Shown: positions 7,517-15,146, numbered from the stretch's first letter. The stretch: 22,108 nucleotides of DNA from Chryseobacterium sp. (GCA_003248755.1 QFQW01000061.1:1-22108), one strand, 5' to 3'. Numbers and translations are program-made. Notes: generated by a model not told the origin, from the sequence alone.

Positions 7517-8998
7517 TTAAACCCATTTGTGACCTTGTCTTTCAACCAAAGCATTGCTGTCTTCTGGCCCCCAGCTTCCGGCCTCATAATTTGGAAAAGA
7601 AGAATCTTTGGTTTTTTGCCAAGTCTCCTGAATGGTTTTCATCACATCCCAAGCTTCCTCCACCTGATCCGAACGCATAAATAAAGTCAAATCTCCCAAA
7701 AGAGCTTCCAGCAACAATGTTTCATAAGCTTCAGGCGTATCTTCTTGACAGGCAAAATTGTCAAATATCATTTCCACAGGTTTTAGTTCTAAAGAAAGTC
7801 CCGGCTTTTTTGCCATAAACTGCAATCTGATATCCATCTGAGGTTGGATATTAATGATTAATCGATTAGCAGACAAAAGCTGTGAACTTTCTGAAAATGT
7901 ATTATGTGGAAGCGGCTTAAACTGAATTGTGATGTAAGAATGCTTTTCCTTCATTTTCTTACCAGTTCTGACATAGAAAGGAGTATTCTGCCATCTTTCA
8001 TTATCGAGATAGAATTTTATGGCAGCGAAAGTTTCGGTATTAGAATCCGGAGAAACTCCTTCTTCCTGACGATAGCCTTTTGCTAGAACTCCATCAACAG
8101 TCCCTTTTCCATATTGTCCTCTCACAGCATAATGGTCAACTTTATCCGGAGAAATTCTACGAATCGATTTCAGAACATCCACTTTACGATCTCTGATTTC
8201 GCTTGATTCCAATGAAGCTGGTGCTTCCATAGAAACCATGCAAAGAATTTGTAACAAATGATTCTGAATCATATCTCTTAGAGCTCCGGTCTGTTCATAG
8301 AACGCAGCTCGTGTTTCCACTCCAACTTCTTCTGCAACAGTAATCTGAACAGATTCTATATGTCGATGATTCCACAAAGGCTCGAAGATCGAGTTTCCGA
8401 ATCTGAATGCCAGAATATTCTGAACTGTTTCTTTTCCCAAATAATGGTCAATACGATAGATTTGCTCCTCTTCAAAAGTTTGCGAAAGAAGATTATTAAG
8501 TTCTATTGCAGAAGCCTTGTCGTGACCAAAAGGTTTTTCTATGATGATTCTGTCTTTTTTTGCATCAGAAGCAATAGAAGAATTCTTCATATGGCCAGAA
8601 ATAACTGACACAAAATTAGGCGCAATAGACAAATAGAAAAGTCTGTTACCTCTTGTCCCATACACCCTGTCCAAATCTTCTAATTTCTGATAAAGGTTTT
8701 TATAAGAATTTTCTTCATCCAATTGATGTTGAAAATAAGTAATGTGAGCCTGAAAGCCAGCCCAATCTTCAGAAGTTACTTTTTTTCTTGAGAAGTTTTC
8801 CAGATTTTCTTTGATATAACTTCTAAAGTTCTCGTCTGTATTTTCCGCTCTTCCCAAAGCTAAGATATTGAATCCTTTGGGCATCCTTCCATCGATATAT
8901 AAATTATAAAACGCTGGAAAAAGTTTTCTTTTTGCCAAATCTCCTGTTGCTCCAAAGATAACAATAGTCGTTGGCTGCAAAACCGTGTGTTCGCTCAT
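7517..8998 (-). CDS. zwf: Glucose-6-phosphate 1-dehydrogenase
   Basis: This 493-residue enzyme oxidises glucose 6-phosphate to 6-phosphogluconolactone with NAD(P)+. The nucleotide-binding glycine motif is GATGDLAKRKL (16-26). EKPFGHD (154-160) and the active-site signature RIDHYLGKE (182-190) with its catalytic His and substrate-binding Lys are intact. The C-terminal domain runs to residue 493, normal for bacterial Zwf. It lies 11 bases after gnd and 15 bases before pgl, so the three enzymes of the oxidative branch are one transcription unit. It supplies NADPH and pentose phosphates. Confidence 0.97.
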   Translation of the reverse strand: MSEHTVLQPTTIVIFGATGDLAKRKLFPAFYNLYIDGRMPKGFNILALGRAENTDENFRSYIKENLENFSRKKVTSEDWAGFQAHITYFQHQLDEENSYKNLYQKLEDLDRVYGTRGNRLFYLSIAPNFVSVISGHMKNSSIASDAKKDRIIIEKPFGHDKASAIELNNLLSQTFEEEQIYRIDHYLGKETVQNILAFRFGNSIFEPLWNHRHIESVQITVAEEVGVETRAAFYEQTGALRDMIQNHLLQILCMVSMEAPASLESSEIRDRKVDVLKSIRRISPDKVDHYAVRGQYGKGTVDGVLAKGYRQEEGVSPDSNTETFAAIKFYLDNERWQNTPFYVRTGKKMKEKHSYITIQFKPLPHNTFSESSQLLSANRLIINIQPQMDIRLQFMAKKPGLSLELKPVEMIFDNFACQEDTPEAYETLLLEALLGDLTLFMRSDQVEEAWDVMKTIQETWQKTKDSSFPNYEAGSWGPEDSNALVERQGHKWV

Positions 8999-9009
8999 TT
9001 TTCCAGTTT

Positions 9010-10428
9010 TTATTTATTTTCGCTATTCCAAGAAGTATGAAAAACACCTTCTCTGTCAACTCTTTGATAGGTATGTGCTCCAAAATAATCGCGTTGGGCC
9101 TGAAGAAGATTCACCGGCAAAGATTCCGTTGTGTAAGCATCAAAATAGCCTAAAGCAGTCTGAATTCCTAAACTTGGGATTCCATTTGACACAGCATAAG
9201 AAGCCGTTTTTCTTAATGAAGAAATTTTATTTTTTACGATTTCGGAGATGCCTTGATCCAATAAAATATTAGACAGATTCTCATCTTTAGAATAAGCTTG
9301 ATAGAATTTTTCTAACAAAACAGAACGAATGATACATCCGCCTCTCCAGATTTTCACAACATCTTTTAATGGAATTTCAAACTGATATTCCTCAGAAGCT
9401 TTTACCAATAATGCCAAACCTTGTGCATAACTGATCAGAGTAGATAAATAAAGTGCGTCACCAACTTCTTTGATGAATAATTCTGTATTTTCTGGCTTTG
9501 AAATTTCTTCTTTAGAATACAATTGAGATGCCTTTACTCTCTCATCTTTATAAGCAGATAAAATTCTTGAAGTCACCGCAATATCAATTGTTGGAATAGA
9601 AACTCCGATTTCCATTGCCTGCTCGGAAGTCCATTTTCCGGTTCCTTTTGCTCCTGCTTTATCAAGGATTTTATCGACAAGATAAGCATCTGTCAAATCA
9701 TCTTTTTGTTGGAAGATATCTTTTGTGATCTCAATTAAGAATGAATTCATTTCGCCTTCATTCCAAGTTTTGAAAACTTCATAAAGTTGATCGTTAGTAA
9801 GATCTGCTCCTTTTCTTAACAAGTCGTAAGCTTCACTGATAAGTTGCATTATCGCATATTCGATACCATTGTGAACCATTTTTACGTAGTTTCCGGCAGA
9901 ACCCTTTCCCATATAAGCTGTACAAGCTTCACCGTCAACTTTTGCAGAAATAGCTTCCAACATCGGCTGCAGAAGTCTGAAAGCTTCCAAATCTCCACCA
10001 GGCATTATACTTGGTCCTCTTCTGGCTCCTTTTTCACCTCCGGAAACGCCCATTCCCATAAAATGTAAGTTTTTTGAAGCCAAATCAACAATACGTCTAT
10101 TTGTATCTGCAAAATATGAGTTTCCTGCATCGATAACAATATCTCCTTTATCTAAAAACGGCGTGATATTTTCCAACACAGCATCTACAGGTTTTCCAGC
10201 CGGAACCATTAGAATAATTTTTCTTGGACTTTCGAGTGTAGCTACAAAATCTTGTAAAGAAGCAGTTCCCTGAACTATTGTGCCTTCAGTTGCGCCGTTG
10301 TGAAGTTCTTTTACTTTTTCCTCGTCCAGGTCAAATCCTGCAACAGAAAAGCCGTTATCGGCTATATTATAGAGAAGGTTTCGCCCCATTACTCCAAGAC
10401 CAACAATCCCATAATTAAGTTTTTTCAT
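9010..10428 (-). CDS. gnd: 6-phosphogluconate dehydrogenase, decarboxylating
   Basis: This 472-residue enzyme oxidatively decarboxylates 6-phosphogluconate to ribulose 5-phosphate. The Rossmann motif is GIVGLGVMGRNL (7-18). The substrate loop VSGGEKGARRGPS (128-140) and the catalytic Lys/Asn segment YVKMVHNGIEY (181-191, K183 and N187) follow, then the helical domain with WRGGCIIRSVLLEKF and the C-terminal tail YFGAHTYQRVDREG. Length matches the long dimeric Gnd form (about 470). It is the first gene of gnd-zwf-pgl, so the operon order is the reverse of the metabolic order for its two dehydrogenases. Confidence 0.97.
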   Translation of the reverse strand: MKKLNYGIVGLGVMGRNLLYNIADNGFSVAGFDLDEEKVKELHNGATEGTIVQGTASLQDFVATLESPRKIILMVPAGKPVDAVLENITPFLDKGDIVIDAGNSYFADTNRRIVDLASKNLHFMGMGVSGGEKGARRGPSIMPGGDLEAFRLLQPMLEAISAKVDGEACTAYMGKGSAGNYVKMVHNGIEYAIMQLISEAYDLLRKGADLTNDQLYEVFKTWNEGEMNSFLIEITKDIFQQKDDLTDAYLVDKILDKAGAKGTGKWTSEQAMEIGVSIPTIDIAVTSRILSAYKDERVKASQLYSKEEISKPENTELFIKEVGDALYLSTLISYAQGLALLVKASEEYQFEIPLKDVVKIWRGGCIIRSVLLEKFYQAYSKDENLSNILLDQGISEIVKNKISSLRKTASYAVSNGIPSLGIQTALGYFDAYTTESLPVNLLQAQRDYFGAHTYQRVDREGVFHTSWNSENK

Positions 10429-10744
10429 TGTTTAATTAGATTAATTTAAGGAATAAAATTACGAATTAGAGAATGAGTAAAAAAATTAATATTAGTTAAA
10501 ATCACTTTTCATACTATACAAATAATCTATAATTCTCAATCTCTGAGATTTTGCAGGAAAGATAGACAATACAGAAAAAGGAATCGGTTTTTTCAACGGA
10601 AGCTGAAAGGAAAATATACTACTAAAAAGAAACTATAAAAGTTATGTCCTTCTATTAATATTATTCATCTTGCCTTTTGTTAAAATTAAAGGAAATCCTT
10701 TTTTATTGACCAATATTATTGAATATTTTCTCAACTTTCAATAG
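10429..10744. other. Intergenic region upstream of gnd
   Basis: These 316 AT-rich bases contain no ORF of note on either strand. They should hold the gnd promoter (minus strand). A small hairpin AAAGG-AAAT-CCTTT followed by T-residues (10688-10704) looks like a weak terminator on the plus strand. I see no RNA gene. Confidence 0.5.
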
Positions 10745-11275
10745 TCAGTAGTTTTTATCATCTACTGTAAAAACGAGCTTACCTTTTATAATGAATAAAG
10801 AAAAATAAGTATTCTGCTTTTTATATCTGACACCGTAGCTTCGGTTGGTATTGAGATTTCTTGAATCAAGGAGTGATACCAACCCATCGTAAGTCAGATT
10901 ATTATCTTTAACTATTCCATCATCAAAAAATGCTTTGACAAAAATTAATGACTGGTCTTTATCCATAGAATTGACATATTTTTTCCACACGTTCTGTGCA
11001 TGGCTGCGATTGTCATTGGTCTGAAAGACATAGATTTCACCAATTTTATCATTATTGCTCGAATGTTCTTCTATTCCGATATTATGATCACCCAATTCAT
11101 AGACCATTTGTCGGACACCGCCAATTGACTGAATTGCAGACGGTTCCATTTTGATAAAATCCCTAAAAGCATCAATATCCTGACCATAATAAGCAGAATA
11201 ATTCATCAGCTGTTCGTGTTTTTGAGCAAAACAAAATGAACCAAAAAATGATATACAGACTATAATTTTAAACAT
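10745..11275 (-). CDS. Secreted protein of unknown function
   Basis: I do not recognise this 176-residue protein. It begins with a clear signal peptide (MFKIIVCISFFGSFCFA, cleavage before QKHEQ), so the mature part of about 159 residues should be periplasmic or exported. The mature part is mixed alpha/beta, rich in Asn, Asp and Tyr, and has no Cys outside the signal peptide. It includes YYGQDIDAFRDFIKMEP near the start and a predicted beta-rich end (YGVRYKKQNTYFSLFIIKGKLVFTV as two strands). There is no lipobox. It lies 32 bases downstream of the 203-residue unknown gene and is probably cotranscribed with it and with the small lipoprotein gene at 11933. A role in the envelope is inferred only from the signal peptide. 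Confidence 0.7.
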   Translation of the reverse strand: MFKIIVCISFFGSFCFAQKHEQLMNYSAYYGQDIDAFRDFIKMEPSAIQSIGGVRQMVYELGDHNIGIEEHSSNNDKIGEIYVFQTNDNRSHAQNVWKKYVNSMDKDQSLIFVKAFFDDGIVKDNNLTYDGLVSLLDSRNLNTNRSYGVRYKKQNTYFSLFIIKGKLVFTVDDKNY

Positions 11276-11307
11276 AACTTATTATATTGAAGTTAAAAAA
11301 AATCATT

Positions 11308-11919
11308 TCAAAAATCAAGCAAGCCACTAGTCAGATTTTTCCATTGGATCTTCGGAATTCTTGCAAACCCTCCTAGAGCGATCAAAAAATTCCTTATTTT
11401 ACCTAATATCCCTGTCTTTGTAGTATTGGGAACCTCATTGCGGCCATATACTCCCACTTTGATGTAATTGTGACCTCGCGAAATAATGAATGTTGAAGAA
11501 GATCCAGAAGAGTAAAAGTGTGCTATTCTATCGCTTTTGCTTCCTGGGATTTTTGATGGTGTGCATATCATCAGATATCTTTCCAATTCATCACTGTAAG
11601 TGTGGTCATCGATCTTTACAATCTCCACCCAATCATAACCGTTGGACTTCACATCTCCCGGACCAGGGATATCTATTCTCATAAAATCCCCCACCCGCGG
11701 TTTCCTTTCCACATATGATCCTGATTTATCATAAAGCTTAAATTCTGATGACAAATCACCACAATAATCTTTCCAGTCATTAATAGAAAAAAAGCGTTCT
11801 TTCAAAACGTTGAATTTACGAACTACAATTTCAGACATCATAAAATTAATTTGATCTTCTGTGTCGTGATAGGCACCTATAACTTGTTCCGGTACGCCGG
11901 GTATCTTTTTAGCTTCCAT
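11308..11919 (-). CDS. Conserved-looking protein of unknown function
   Basis: This 203-residue protein has no signal peptide. The N-terminal part (residues 10-60) looks helical. A beta-rich core follows, with KPRVGDFMRIDIPGPGDV (73-90), YDWVEIVKIDD (95-105), the segment LMICTPSKIPGSKSD (116-130) and YGRNEVPN (158-165). A short hydrophobic helix lies near the end (ILGKIRNFLIALGG, 171-184). I recall similar sequences among unnamed flavobacterial and sphingobacterial proteins but cannot give a family name. It is the middle gene of a probable three-gene unit, 13 bases after the small lipoprotein gene and 32 before the secreted protein gene. Its short C-terminal hydrophobic stretch could be a membrane-contact helix. 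No enzymatic motif is visible. Confidence 0.65.
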   Translation of the reverse strand: MEAKKIPGVPEQVIGAYHDTEDQINFMMSEIVVRKFNVLKERFFSINDWKDYCGDLSSEFKLYDKSGSYVERKPRVGDFMRIDIPGPGDVKSNGYDWVEIVKIDDHTYSDELERYLMICTPSKIPGSKSDRIAHFYSSGSSSTFIISRGHNYIKVGVYGRNEVPNTTKTGILGKIRNFLIALGGFARIPKIQWKNLTSGLLDF

Positions 11920-11932
11920 GTGTAGTCTATAT

Positions 11933-12097
11933 TATTTATTTCTGTTTAAAAAATTCCATTCTTTGATGTTTTTTATAAATAATGACATCAGTTTTCGACC
12001 GTTTAAAAGTGTCTAAGTCCTCAGAATCTGATTGAATACTTTTTTTTGAACAACCGTATATCTCTAAAAAAATAAAAATCAGTAATATTTTTTTCAT
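11933..12097 (-). CDS. Small predicted lipoprotein, 54 residues
   Basis: An ATG at 12097 opens a 54-codon frame. It starts MKKILLIFIFLEIYGCSKKS, a classic short export signal ending in a lipobox-like I-Y-G-C with the modifiable Cys at position 16. The remaining 38 residues are polar and charged. It lies 13 bases upstream of the 203-residue unknown gene, and a TAnnTTTG-type -7 box lies 20 bases upstream of the start, so it may be the first gene of the unit. It is too short for a family call. The lipobox has an unusual Tyr at -2, so lipidation is likely but not certain. It could also be the truncated remains of a longer lipoprotein. Confidence 0.5.
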
Positions 12098-12116
12098 TAA
12101 ATCTTTCGAATAAGTT

Positions 12117-12124
12117 CAAATCTA
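12117..12124 (-). promoter_or_regulatory. Possible -7 box for the unknown-gene unit
   Basis: On the minus strand the bases read TAGATTTG, matching the flavobacterial -7 consensus TAnnTTTG, 20 bases before the small lipoprotein start. No TTG at the expected -33 distance was found, so support is partial. Confidence 0.3.
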
Positions 12125-12170
12125 TAAAACATAACTTTCCTTCTTTATGATTTGAGTCATACCAAAAGAA

Positions 12171-12192
12171 AGAGAGCAATCAATTGCTCTCT
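12171..12192 (-). terminator. Terminator overlapping the stop of the 131-residue gene
   Basis: A 9-bp stem AGAGAGCAA/TTGCTCTCT has a 4-base loop. On the minus strand it is followed by TTCTTTT. The TGA stop codon of the 131-residue gene starts in the loop, so the last codons are part of the hairpin. Confidence 0.7.
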
Positions 12193-12575
12193 ATATTTAA
12201 TTCTTTGCCCGTTAATACAAAATGCAAATTTTGCAACTGATGGATATATTGACAACGAATATAATTCCCGAAGTATAAAAATCCCTCAAGAATTTTATCC
12301 TTCGAAAGGTCAAAATCATACTTTCCAAAATCGGGCAAATCGTATCGGATTCTGGAATCAGACCGGTAGCTTTCCTCAAAACCAAATTTGGAAAGCCACT
12401 CGCTGGTAAGGCGAATAGGTTTTAATTGCTGTGAGTGTATAGGAATCTTGGAATTACCTTTCCGGATCTGAACCAAGGAAAGATTTTTTTCCTTCTCAAG
12501 ATTAAGTCCAACTACTGGTACTATATCATTTTCATACTGTAACAGATTGTAAAGTCTAAGTTCTTGCACTTCCAT
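12180..12575 (-). CDS. Conserved small protein of phage/element-type (unknown function)
   Basis: This 131-residue soluble protein has no signal peptide. The N-terminus ELRLYNLLQYENDIVPVVGL, the middle LKPIRLTSEWLSKFGFEES (52-70) and the C-terminus YIHQLQNLHFVLTGKELNI (109-127) match a pattern I know from small uncharacterised proteins spread through Bacteroidota chromosomes, prophages and integrative elements (N-terminal LR.YNL, 'L..EWL.KFGF', C-terminal 'HQLQNL.F.LTG.EL'). Function is not known. It lies alone between the YciF-like gene (55 bases upstream) and a terminator, in the same direction as its neighbours. A phage or element origin is inferred from family distribution, not from any adjacent phage gene. 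Confidence 0.7.
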   Translation of the reverse strand: MEVQELRLYNLLQYENDIVPVVGLNLEKEKNLSLVQIRKGNSKIPIHSQQLKPIRLTSEWLSKFGFEESYRSDSRIRYDLPDFGKYDFDLSKDKILEGFLYFGNYIRCQYIHQLQNLHFVLTGKELNIESN

Positions 12576-12630
12576 AACTTTTAAAATTGATTAATTAGTT
12601 TAACATCTTTACCCGAAGCTTTTTTGTTGA

Positions 12631-13206
12631 TTATATTGCTTTAGAATTAAGATTAATATCTGCAAGCTGTGTCAAAGACTCATCGCAGGTTTTCTCTTCT
12701 TCCAAAGTTTTAAGCAGATTTTTTAATGGTACGGATTCTTTTAAAATTTTAGCAAATGCGGCCAATGTTCCGTAAGTTGCAATCTCATAATGCTCCACTT
12801 TCTGTGCTGCTGCAATAATTCCTGCATCTCTCACAGTTCCAGGTTCTGTTTCCTGTACAATGCTGTCCGCTTCATCCAGCAAACCTTGCATTGCGTCACA
12901 TTTTTTAGCCTTTGCTTTTTTACCCATAGATTCGAAAATCTCTTCCAGACGGGTAACGTGTGTTTCCGTTTCAGCTAAATGTTTTTCGATTGCTGCTTTC
13001 AATTTTTCATTGGTTGCATTTTTCATCATTTTTGGTAATGCTTTCACCAATGCTTTTTCTGCCCAATAGATGTCTTTTAAACTATCTTCGAAAAGGTCGC
13101 TCAAATCTTTAGCCGCATCTTTTTTAGCAGGTGTTTTTTTGGTTGCAGTTGTAGTTTTTGCAGCAGTTTTTGTTTTTGTAGCTGCTGCTGATTTTGTAGT
13201 TGCCAT
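12631..13206 (-). CDS. YciF-like (DUF892) ferritin-like stress protein with a Lys/Ala tail
   Basis: This 191-residue protein has two parts. Residues 1-30 are almost only Ala, Thr and Lys (ATKKTPAKK repeats), a histone H1-like, probably disordered and DNA- or polyanion-binding tail. Residues 34-185 are a four-helix DUF892/YciE-YciF domain with SDLFEDSLKDIYWAEKAL (36-53), LAETETHVTRLEEIFESMG (77-95) and VEHYEIATYGTL (137-148). Conserved acidic and His residues (E50, E81, H83, E138, H139) are placed like ferritin-like metal ligands. The family is linked to osmotic, oxidative and general stress, though the reaction is not known. It sits at the downstream end of a stress-type cluster with its own leader of about 195 bases and a probable own promoter. 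Confidence 0.88.
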   Translation of the reverse strand: MATTKSAAATKTKTAAKTTTATKKTPAKKDAAKDLSDLFEDSLKDIYWAEKALVKALPKMMKNATNEKLKAAIEKHLAETETHVTRLEEIFESMGKKAKAKKCDAMQGLLDEADSIVQETEPGTVRDAGIIAAAQKVEHYEIATYGTLAAFAKILKESVPLKNLLKTLEEEKTCDESLTQLADINLNSKAI

Positions 13207-13263
13207 AATTTTTATTTTTAATATTAATTAATATGAATAAAACAATTATTACAATCATTATAC

Positions 13264-13271
13264 CAAAAATA
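13264..13271 (-). promoter_or_regulatory. Possible -7 box of the YciF-like gene
   Basis: The minus strand reads TATTTTTG, a match to TAnnTTTG, 58-65 bases upstream of the start codon in an AT-rich leader. No good -33 TTG lies at the normal distance. Confidence 0.35.
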
Positions 13272-13338
13272 AATCAACAATATCACATTATATATGAATT
13301 ATAAACAAAATAAACCATTCATTATTAAACATAACGCA

Positions 13339-13366
13339 TTATAAGTAATTTTAAAACTACTTATAA
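13339..13366. repeat. Inverted repeat between the SDR cluster and the YciF-like gene
   Basis: The 9-bp arms TTATAAGTA (13339-13347) and TACTTATAA (13358-13366) are separated by 10 bases. There is no T-run on the minus strand, so it is more likely an operator or RNA hairpin than a standard terminator. Confidence 0.45.
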
Positions 13367-13401
13367 AGAAAGACCAAGGAAATTTTGCTCAGTAAAACAT
13401 A

Positions 13402-13557
13402 CTAATGCGTTTTGCTGTGCGACATATCAACAGGTTTGGATTCCGGTGAACCTTTTTCCCTTAACCATATTGATAAAAGAACAATTGAAACAACGGCTAA
13501 AAATTCGCTTTACCAGTCCTTGATGATGCCAATGGAAAAACTGAATAATAACGCCAT
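13402..13557 (-). pseudogene. Small membrane-protein ORF split by an in-frame TAA
   Basis: An ATG at 13557, 13 bases after the SDR stop, opens a frame reading MALLFSFSIGIIKDW. A TAA (13510-13512) follows. The same frame then continues for 35 codons (SEFLAVVSIVLLSIWLREKG and a polar end SPESKPVDMSHSKTH) to a TAG. Together this looks like a 51-residue small membrane protein with a hydrophobic segment in the second half and a charged tail, interrupted by one nonsense codon. No ATG, GTG or TTG lies upstream of the hydrophobic part after the stop. A competing frame from the ATG at 13561 reads MNGVIIQFFHWHHQG, similar to the start of GH13 alpha-amylases, and stops after 44 codons, so a decayed amylase 5' end is the alternative. 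Neither reading is secure. Confidence 0.35.
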
Positions 13558-13570
13558 TCATATTTTTGAT

Positions 13571-14332
13571 TTATCCATTAACAATCAATCCCCCATTCGG
13601 ATGCAGAACCTGACCGGTAATTTGAGATGAAGCCTCCGTAGCAAGAAACAAAAAACTTGAGGCTACCTCTTCCGGCGTGGCATTCCTTTCCAAAGGAGGT
13701 TTATTCGGGTCCTCCTCTTCTTCGTCAAAAGTTTCCTTGGTAAGAGGCGTTGCAACCGGACCCGGCGCAACTGCATTGACACGAATTCCTTTTGGTTTGG
13801 ATTGCAAAGCCAAAGACCTTGTGAAAGATACAATCGCACCTTTGGTCGCAGAATAATCCAAAAGTTGCTTATGACCCTGATAAGCTGTCGCCGAAGTTGT
13901 ATTAATGATGCAATCGCCTTTTTTAAGATGTGGAAATGCCTCCTTGGTTAATAATATCATCCCGATAATATTGGTATTGAACGTCGTTCTGACATTATCT
14001 TCTTCGAGGTCCAGAATATTATCAGCCGGAAACTGAACACCGGCATTATTAATCAAAATATCCAGCTTTCCAAATTCTGAAATGACCTTATTTACTGAAA
14101 CTTTACAAAATTGGGAATTGTTGACATCTCCTGAAAAGGTAATCGCTTTTTTTCCCAATTGCTCGATTTGCTTTTTGGTCTTTTCAGCATCCTTATCATC
14201 GCTATGGTAGATGATTGCAATGTCAGCACCCTCTTTCGCAAAGAGAAGAGCAACCGATTTACCAATACCGCTGTCTGCTCCCGAGATTAGTACCGATTTA
14301 CCTTCTAACTGTAATTTTTTTTCCTTAGTCAT
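13571..14332 (-). CDS. Short-chain dehydrogenase/reductase (general-stress type)
   Basis: This is a 253-residue classical SDR. The cofactor motif is SGADSGIGKS (17-26). NNAG is at 95-98, catalytic S147 lies in NTTSATAY, and Y160 and K164 are in DYSATKG. The closing PNGG motif is at 245-248. It resembles the YghA/YdaD (general stress protein 39) group, but it lacks the 30-40-residue N-terminal extension of that group. An acidic loop TFDEEEEDPNKPPLERN (201-217) replaces the usual lid segment. It forms a tight pair with the SDR upstream (5-base gap) and lies within the stress-type cluster. The residue after the dinucleotide-binding strand (YHSDDKD, 42-48) leaves cofactor choice open. The substrate is unknown and it could reduce aldehydes or ketones formed under stress. 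Confidence 0.88.
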   Translation of the reverse strand: MTKEKKLQLEGKSVLISGADSGIGKSVALLFAKEGADIAIIYHSDDKDAEKTKKQIEQLGKKAITFSGDVNNSQFCKVSVNKVISEFGKLDILINNAGVQFPADNILDLEEDNVRTTFNTNIIGMILLTKEAFPHLKKGDCIINTTSATAYQGHKQLLDYSATKGAIVSFTRSLALQSKPKGIRVNAVAPGPVATPLTKETFDEEEEDPNKPPLERNATPEEVASSFLFLATEASSQITGQVLHPNGGLIVNG

Positions 14333-14337
14333 AATTT

Positions 14338-15135
14338 TTATTTTTGGTGGGTTGGCTTCTGCATTTCCGACATCCTGTGTGCTGCCATACTATCTGATGT
14401 CATATTGGCCATTGCTACTGTAAGCTTATTATTCAATCCTGAAATTACCTTGTCATCACCATTCATCAAAGCATCATAACCATCCTTCGCAACATCTGCG
14501 GGATTTGCCAGATTATCCTTGTCTGATAATATTTTACTTTGATTCATATTGGCCTTATTGAAAAAATCGGTATCGGTTGGTCCCGGCAACAATGCCGTAA
14601 CAGAAATACCGGAATCTTTTAATTCTTCTCGGATTGCTTCCGACCAAGACTGGATAAAAGCTTTAGTTCCGTGATAAACCGAGTGCCACGGTCCGGGAGA
14701 TTTGCTGGCAACTGATGAGAGATTCAGAATTTTTCCAGAACCCTTTTCAAGCCTGTCTTTGATAAATAATTTTGTTAAAATCATTACGGCAACAATATTG
14801 AGATTGACAATATCAATCTCGCGATGGATATCGGTGTCCTGAAATTTACCGTAAACACCTTGTCCAGCATCATTAATCAAAATTTCAGGGCTAATACCAT
14901 TCAAAGTAAGATCTGCATAAAGCGCGTAAACATCGCCTGCCTGAAAAAGATTTTTTGCCATAGATATTACTTCTACGCCAAAGGATTTGAATTCTTTTTC
15001 TTTAGTTTTGAGTTCGTCGTGATTTCTGGCTACAATGATAAGATTATAGCCATCTTTTGCAAGCAGTTTTGCAAGCTCATAGCCAATACCGCTTGTCGCG
15101 CCTGTTACCAGTGCGTATTTGTTATTACTTTCCAT
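14338..15135 (-). CDS. Short-chain dehydrogenase/reductase (DltE-like)
   Basis: This is a 265-residue classical SDR. TGATSGIG is at 11-18. Arg at 37 (VARNHDEL) after the second strand is usual for NADP preference. Catalytic S141 lies in NLSSVASK, and Y154 and K158 are in YHGTKAF. PG-T-DF (189-197) follows the sixth strand. The normally NNAG motif reads NDAG (88-91), a replacement of the second Asn that is uncommon but is found in some DltE-type members. C-terminal residues (233-265) are Met- and Ser-rich and may form a lid. The start is 11 bases after the CinA-like stop and the end 5 bases before the next SDR, so all three are one transcript. No substrate can be named. Confidence 0.88.
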   Translation of the reverse strand: MESNNKYALVTGATSGIGYELAKLLAKDGYNLIIVARNHDELKTKEKEFKSFGVEVISMAKNLFQAGDVYALYADLTLNGISPEILINDAGQGVYGKFQDTDIHREIDIVNLNIVAVMILTKLFIKDRLEKGSGKILNLSSVASKSPGPWHSVYHGTKAFIQSWSEAIREELKDSGISVTALLPGPTDTDFFNKANMNQSKILSDKDNLANPADVAKDGYDALMNGDDKVISGLNNKLTVAMANMTSDSMAAHRMSEMQKPTHQK

Positions 15136-15146
15136 AGTTTAATATT

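Noticed and set aside
10429..10744. A hidden small gene upstream of gnd
   Set aside because: All ATG frames on both strands end within about 10 codons.
13412..13630. A 72-codon frame on the plus strand (MLCDISTGLDSGEPF)
   Set aside because: It overlaps the end of the SDR gene on the other strand and has no known motif. The minus-strand reading of this DNA is better.
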